Positions 60,886-64,000 of a DNA stretch of 64,000 nt are shown here, piece by piece. Below the pieces are notes generated by a model, which saw only the letters and a program-made list of their open reading frames with translations, did not search any database and was not told where the DNA came from. The position numbers and the translations under genes are program-made. Origin of the DNA: Bacteroidales bacterium (GTDB lineage: Bacteria > Bacillota > Clostridia > Lachnospirales > Lachnospiraceae); the NCBI GenBank assembly GCA_023664535.1, contig JAMPFJ010000006.1:29687-93686 (forward strand). Reading direction: 5' to 3'. The first letter of the stretch is position 1, and the number at the start of each line of letters is the position of its first letter.

Positions 60886-62508
60886 ATGGAAATAAAATAT
60901 AACGAAAAAAATGAACTGGAGCTGCCGATTGATAAGCATTTGGAAAAAAATATCGAGGTGCTGGACGCTGTTTTTTCCGAATGGGGAGATATAGTAAAAA
61001 AGAAATTTATACTGGAAAGAGAAAATACCTGTCTTCAAATGTACATTATTTATGTTGACGGACTTACGGATAACGAAATGGTGGAGAGGACCATAACCCA
61101 TCCGCTTATTGCCGAATGGCGGAATACGACTGCAGGGGGAAGCGCAGCGGAAGCCGCTTCTGAAAAAGTGGGAAAAAGTGCGGCGGAAGCCGAAAGTGAA
61201 AAGGGGGAAGGAGAGAAGAACGGAGAAGCAGAAAACAGTGGAGAGGCGGTTTTCCGGCAGATTTTCCATCATGAGAGCGAAGCGGTGGATTTGACGGAGG
61301 GAACGTCCATGATGGAGGCGATTAACGCAGTGTTGAAGGGGGACACGGCTATTTTTCTCGACGGCGAGGAAAAGGTAATGATTCTTTCCACGAAAAAGCT
61401 GCCGACCCGCTCTGTGGATTCTCCGCAAAAGGAAGGCGGCTTAAAGGGACCAAGGGACAGCTTCAATGAAAATTTCCGGACAAGTACGGCGCTTTTACGG
61501 CGCAGGGTAAAGGATGCGAAAATGAAGCTGAAACAGGGACAGCTGGGACAGCGTTCCCGAACGGTATACGGCTTGATGTACATGGAGGATTTAGTATATC
61601 CCTCCCTGCTTGAACGGATTGAAAAAAAGCTTAACAGCTTTACCATTGACGGGATTTTCGACAGCGGAATGCTGGTGCACCTGCTGGAGGAAAAATGGTA
61701 TTCCCCATTTCCGCAGGTGCAGACGACAGAGCGTCCGGACAAAGCGGCGTCGGCTATTTTAGAGGGGCGGGTAGTGCTGGTGGTGGACAATTCACCGGAG
61801 GTGATTATTCTGCCTACTACCCTGAATACGTTTTTTCAGGCGGCAGATGATTATTATAACCGTTTTGCAGTGGCGACCTTCGCCCGGTGCCTGCGGTATC
61901 TCGCCGCATATATCACCGTTTTGCTGCCGGGGCTGTATATTGCCATTACCTGTTATTATCCCCAGGTGCTGCCTACGGATTTCCTGCTTGCCATTGCCGG
62001 GGCGAGAAGTGATGTTACCTTTCCTATTGTAGTAGAGGTTTTGCTGATGGAGCTGTTGTTTGAGCTGCTGCGGGAGGCGGGAATACGGCTTCCGGGGCAG
62101 ATGGGAAATACCATCGGGGTGGTAGGCGGTCTGATTGTGGGACAGGCGGCGGTGGAGGCGTCGCTGGTCAGTACGATTGTGGTGATTGTGGTAGCGCTGA
62201 CGGCGATTGCGTCTTTTGCCATTCCCAATGAGGAATTTTCCTCCACCTTTCGGCTGTTAAAGTTTTTGATGATTTTTCTTGGCGCAGTCTGGGGGCTTTA
62301 TGGTATCATGCTGGGACTTTTAGTGCTGCAAATCCATTTGTCCTCCATGGAAAGCTTCGGTATTCCCTATATGATGCCGCTGGTTTCCGGCAGTATTGAT
62401 GACGAACTGGAATTTCAGGATTTTATACTGCGCAAGCCAATCTTTACTATGCATAACCGTCCGTTATATACGAGGCGGAAAATGCGGACCAGATTTCGGA
62501 GGTATTAA
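60886..62508 (+). CDS. gerKA: Spore germination protein, GerA/GerKA family
   Basis: A 540-residue A-subunit of a germinant receptor in the spore inner membrane. The N-terminal cytoplasmic part contains TEGTSMMEAINAVLKGDTAIFLDG and SPQKEGGLKGPRDSFNENFRTSTALLRRRV, which are strongly conserved. About five membrane segments start near residue 336 (LAAYITVLLPGLYIAITCYYP), with GEFSSTFRLLKFL-type loops after. Residues 82-121 are an unusual Ala/Glu/Lys/Gly-rich insert. The start ATG follows the T-run of a terminator hairpin. gerKB begins 3 nt after the stop. Confidence 0.93.
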   Translation: MEIKYNEKNELELPIDKHLEKNIEVLDAVFSEWGDIVKKKFILERENTCLQMYIIYVDGLTDNEMVERTITHPLIAEWRNTTAGGSAAEAASEKVGKSAAEAESEKGEGEKNGEAENSGEAVFRQIFHHESEAVDLTEGTSMMEAINAVLKGDTAIFLDGEEKVMILSTKKLPTRSVDSPQKEGGLKGPRDSFNENFRTSTALLRRRVKDAKMKLKQGQLGQRSRTVYGLMYMEDLVYPSLLERIEKKLNSFTIDGIFDSGMLVHLLEEKWYSPFPQVQTTERPDKAASAILEGRVVLVVDNSPEVIILPTTLNTFFQAADDYYNRFAVATFARCLRYLAAYITVLLPGLYIAITCYYPQVLPTDFLLAIAGARSDVTFPIVVEVLLMELLFELLREAGIRLPGQMGNTIGVVGGLIVGQAAVEASLVSTIVVIVVALTAIASFAIPNEEFSSTFRLLKFLMIFLGAVWGLYGIMLGLLVLQIHLSSMESFGIPYMMPLVSGSIDDELEFQDFILRKPIFTMHNRPLYTRRKMRTRFRRY

Positions 62509-62511
62509 CAG

Positions 62512-63714
62512 ATGTTTAGTTGCAACGGAAAAATTTCGGAAAAGCAGATGAGGCGGATGCTGGTGCTGCCCGCCTTCGCCGGGTGCATTTTTGTTCTTCC
62601 TTACCTTTCTGCAAGGTTTTTTGGAGTAAGCGTCCTGCCGGGGCTGCTGGTGTTTTTTGGGCTTGCCTGCATTTATGTCACTTGTATTTACGGACTCGGA
62701 GCGGGCTATGCGGGAAGGCGGACAGGAACCGGACAACTCCGGGCGGAGGAAGAGGAAGGGTTTGCCGGGGTAATGAGCAGGAAAGGAGTTTACGGTAAAT
62801 GCCTGCTGGTTTTGCAGCTTCTTCGGCTGCTTGTCCGGCTTGCCTTTTATCTTATCCTGTCCATTGAGGTACTGGGTGAGGCGCAGGTGCCGTTTATGCA
62901 GGGAAAGGAAAATGACAATGCGGTTAATCTTTTTGTGCTGCTGCCGCTGCTTCTTGTGGCGCTGTATGGCGCTAACCGCGGAATCGAAAAACAGGGGCGG
63001 CTTTATGAAATGATTTTCTGGGTGTTGTTTATCCCCTTTATTATTGTTGTTTTATTCGGGCTTGGAGAGGTTGATTATTCCGTGTTTGTGCCGGAGCTTA
63101 AGATGTCTCCTGGTAAAATTATCCTTTGTGGATATGGGCTGCTGACCTTTATTTTGCCGGTGGAAAATTATTTGTATCTCCGCCCCTGCCTCAGACGAAG
63201 CCGCATTATCGCTGAGGATACCGGGGAAGAGAAGCTTCGCCGGAAGAAAAATAAAGTCTGGGTGTCCTATGGCGCAGTACTTTTTGTCATTGCGCTGGCA
63301 GCGGTTATCAGTCTGTTTCTGCTGGGGATTTATGGGATACGCGGCGCCGCCGGTGAGGAAATGGTCACGATTGCGATTATGCGCTATATCCGCCTGCCTT
63401 TTGGCGTGTTGGAACGCTTTGACGTATTGATGGTATGGTTTTTTATGACCGGCTGTTTTGTCATGATATGCAGTACCCTTTATTATGCAGGATATTTGCT
63501 TCAATTATTGTGTAAAAGGGGAAAAAGAGTATGGCTGCTGACAGCGGTATTGGTATTCGCCTTTGCTGCCGTCTGCCTGCTTCCGGCATACTCCCACAGC
63601 TTGATGCTGTTTTTCGGTTATGGCCTGCTTGTGGATATTCCGCTGTCCCTGCTGGTTCCGCTGCTGGGACTTTGCAAGGTGCCAAAGGCGGAGTCCGGAG
63701 AATCTGCCGGTTAA
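62512..63714 (+). CDS. gerKB: Spore germination permease, GerB family
   Basis: A 400-residue APC-superfamily permease, the B-subunit of the germinant receptor that recognises the germinant. About ten hydrophobic segments are visible, opening with the conserved KISEKQMRRMLVLPAFAGC and FVLPYLS stretch. A hydrophilic loop (about 65-85) and a short C-terminal tail end in ESGESAG. The C-subunit lipoprotein gene is not seen downstream; instead a palindromic element is inserted at the stop codon, so a gerKC gene could be beyond the window or absent. Confidence 0.88.
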   Translation: MFSCNGKISEKQMRRMLVLPAFAGCIFVLPYLSARFFGVSVLPGLLVFFGLACIYVTCIYGLGAGYAGRRTGTGQLRAEEEEGFAGVMSRKGVYGKCLLVLQLLRLLVRLAFYLILSIEVLGEAQVPFMQGKENDNAVNLFVLLPLLLVALYGANRGIEKQGRLYEMIFWVLFIPFIIVVLFGLGEVDYSVFVPELKMSPGKIILCGYGLLTFILPVENYLYLRPCLRRSRIIAEDTGEEKLRRKKNKVWVSYGAVLFVIALAAVISLFLLGIYGIRGAAGEEMVTIAIMRYIRLPFGVLERFDVLMVWFFMTGCFVMICSTLYYAGYLLQLLCKRGKRVWLLTAVLVFAFAAVCLLPAYSHSLMLFFGYGLLVDIPLSLLVPLLGLCKVPKAESGESAG

Positions 63715-63726
63715 CAGGAGTAGTTA
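63711..63726. repeat. Left direct repeat flanking the palindromic element
   Basis: TTAACAGGAGTAGTTA matches 63933-63948 at 15 of 16 positions (14 of 14 without the last two). It overlaps the gerKB stop codon. Confidence 0.82.
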
Positions 63727-63932
63727 GATAATTGTGAAATTCTGTTTTTGCTAACATCCGTTGTACAATACAGACGAATCAACGCAGGCACGCTTGCGCT
63801 GCTTGTCGCACGTAATGGTACATAAGGTGCCAAAAAACGGCACCTAAGTACCAACGGCTCCAAAGCACCTTGCTTATGATATTGTCTATATTGCGCAACT
63901 GGATTTTAGAAATTGGGAGTTTCGCAATTACC
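63727..63932. mobile_element. Full-length dispersed palindromic element (copy E)
   Basis: About 206 bp. The left end GATAATTGTGAAA and right end TTTCGCAATTACC are an imperfect terminal inverted repeat of the same type as copy B. The inner arms TTGTACAATACAGACGAATC and GATATTGTCTATATTGCGCA match the other copies. The central module is reduced to AGGTGCC-AAAAAAC-GGCACCT without the conserved 13-nt loop. It is flanked by direct repeats and lies immediately after gerKB. Confidence 0.86.
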
Positions 63933-63948
63933 TTAACAGGAGTAGTGA
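63933..63948. repeat. Right direct repeat flanking the palindromic element
   Basis: TTAACAGGAGTAGTGA, partner of 63711-63726. Confidence 0.82.
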
Positions 63949-64000
63949 AAGATAGGAGCAATCTGGTGATATGTCAAGCTGATTTTTGAAAAGATTTTGG

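Overview
The window looks like chromosome of a spore-forming Firmicute of the class Clostridia, most likely Lachnospiraceae. This rests on content: a valine T-box leader, a six-cysteine SCIFF peptide with its radical SAM maturase beside a TIGR04086 membrane protein and a fused SecDF, HemZ, GerA-type spore germination genes, a CotF-like coat protein, an A-type flavoprotein and giant BspA-like leucine-rich-repeat secreted proteins. No rRNA, tRNA, CRISPR array or transposase gene was seen.

Layout. 0-6 kb: sugar O-acetyltransferase, DUF362 protein, SMI1/KNR4 protein, pfkA, CotF-like protein, azlCD. 5.7-11.5 kb: T-box and valS, a membrane protein, a sodium:solute symporter. 11.6-25 kb: an 1821-residue LRR protein, a small multidrug-export family protein, a hybrid histidine kinase, corA, an 805-residue repeat-rich secreted protein, a cyclophilin. 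25.5-49.6 kb: mostly housekeeping genes on the plus strand (FHA protein, HAD phosphatase, TIGR04086-scfA-scfB-secDF-recJ-relA-MBL-hemZ-HD-GYP-hisS, then aspS-nudix-fprA). A second LRR protein and a small secreted protein sit between hisS and aspS. 49.6-58 kb: an AT-richer accessory island with an Xre regulator, a fused C5/N6 DNA methyltransferase, an HNH endonuclease, a decayed S8 peptidase, an orphan protein with a cysteine-peptidase-like Cys/His/Asn pattern, a nitroreductase and a DUF3592-like protein. 58-64 kb: two small proteins with related promoter regions, ispE, a GntR regulator and gerKA-gerKB.

The most unusual signal is a family of dispersed palindromic elements. Three full-length copies (about 25180-25381, 28180-28471, 63727-63932) and two partial ones (1690-1773, 39405-39442) share about 80-nt arms at each end. 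Two copies are flanked by 14-16 bp direct repeats, as expected for target-site duplications. Internal hairpin modules have stems that differ in sequence between copies but still pair, around a conserved 13-nt loop and an adjacent purine-A mismatch. Four of the five copies lie 30-55 nt upstream of a start codon. A related-looking 150-nt palindrome ends the first LRR gene.

Functionally, the core genes cover translation (valS, hisS, aspS), stringent response (relA), protein export (secDF), DNA repair (recJ), isoprenoid and haem synthesis (ispE, hemZ) and spore germination. The accessory genes suggest defence (restriction-modification), surface display and small-molecule stress handling. Functions are inferred from motifs read by eye; no database search was possible.
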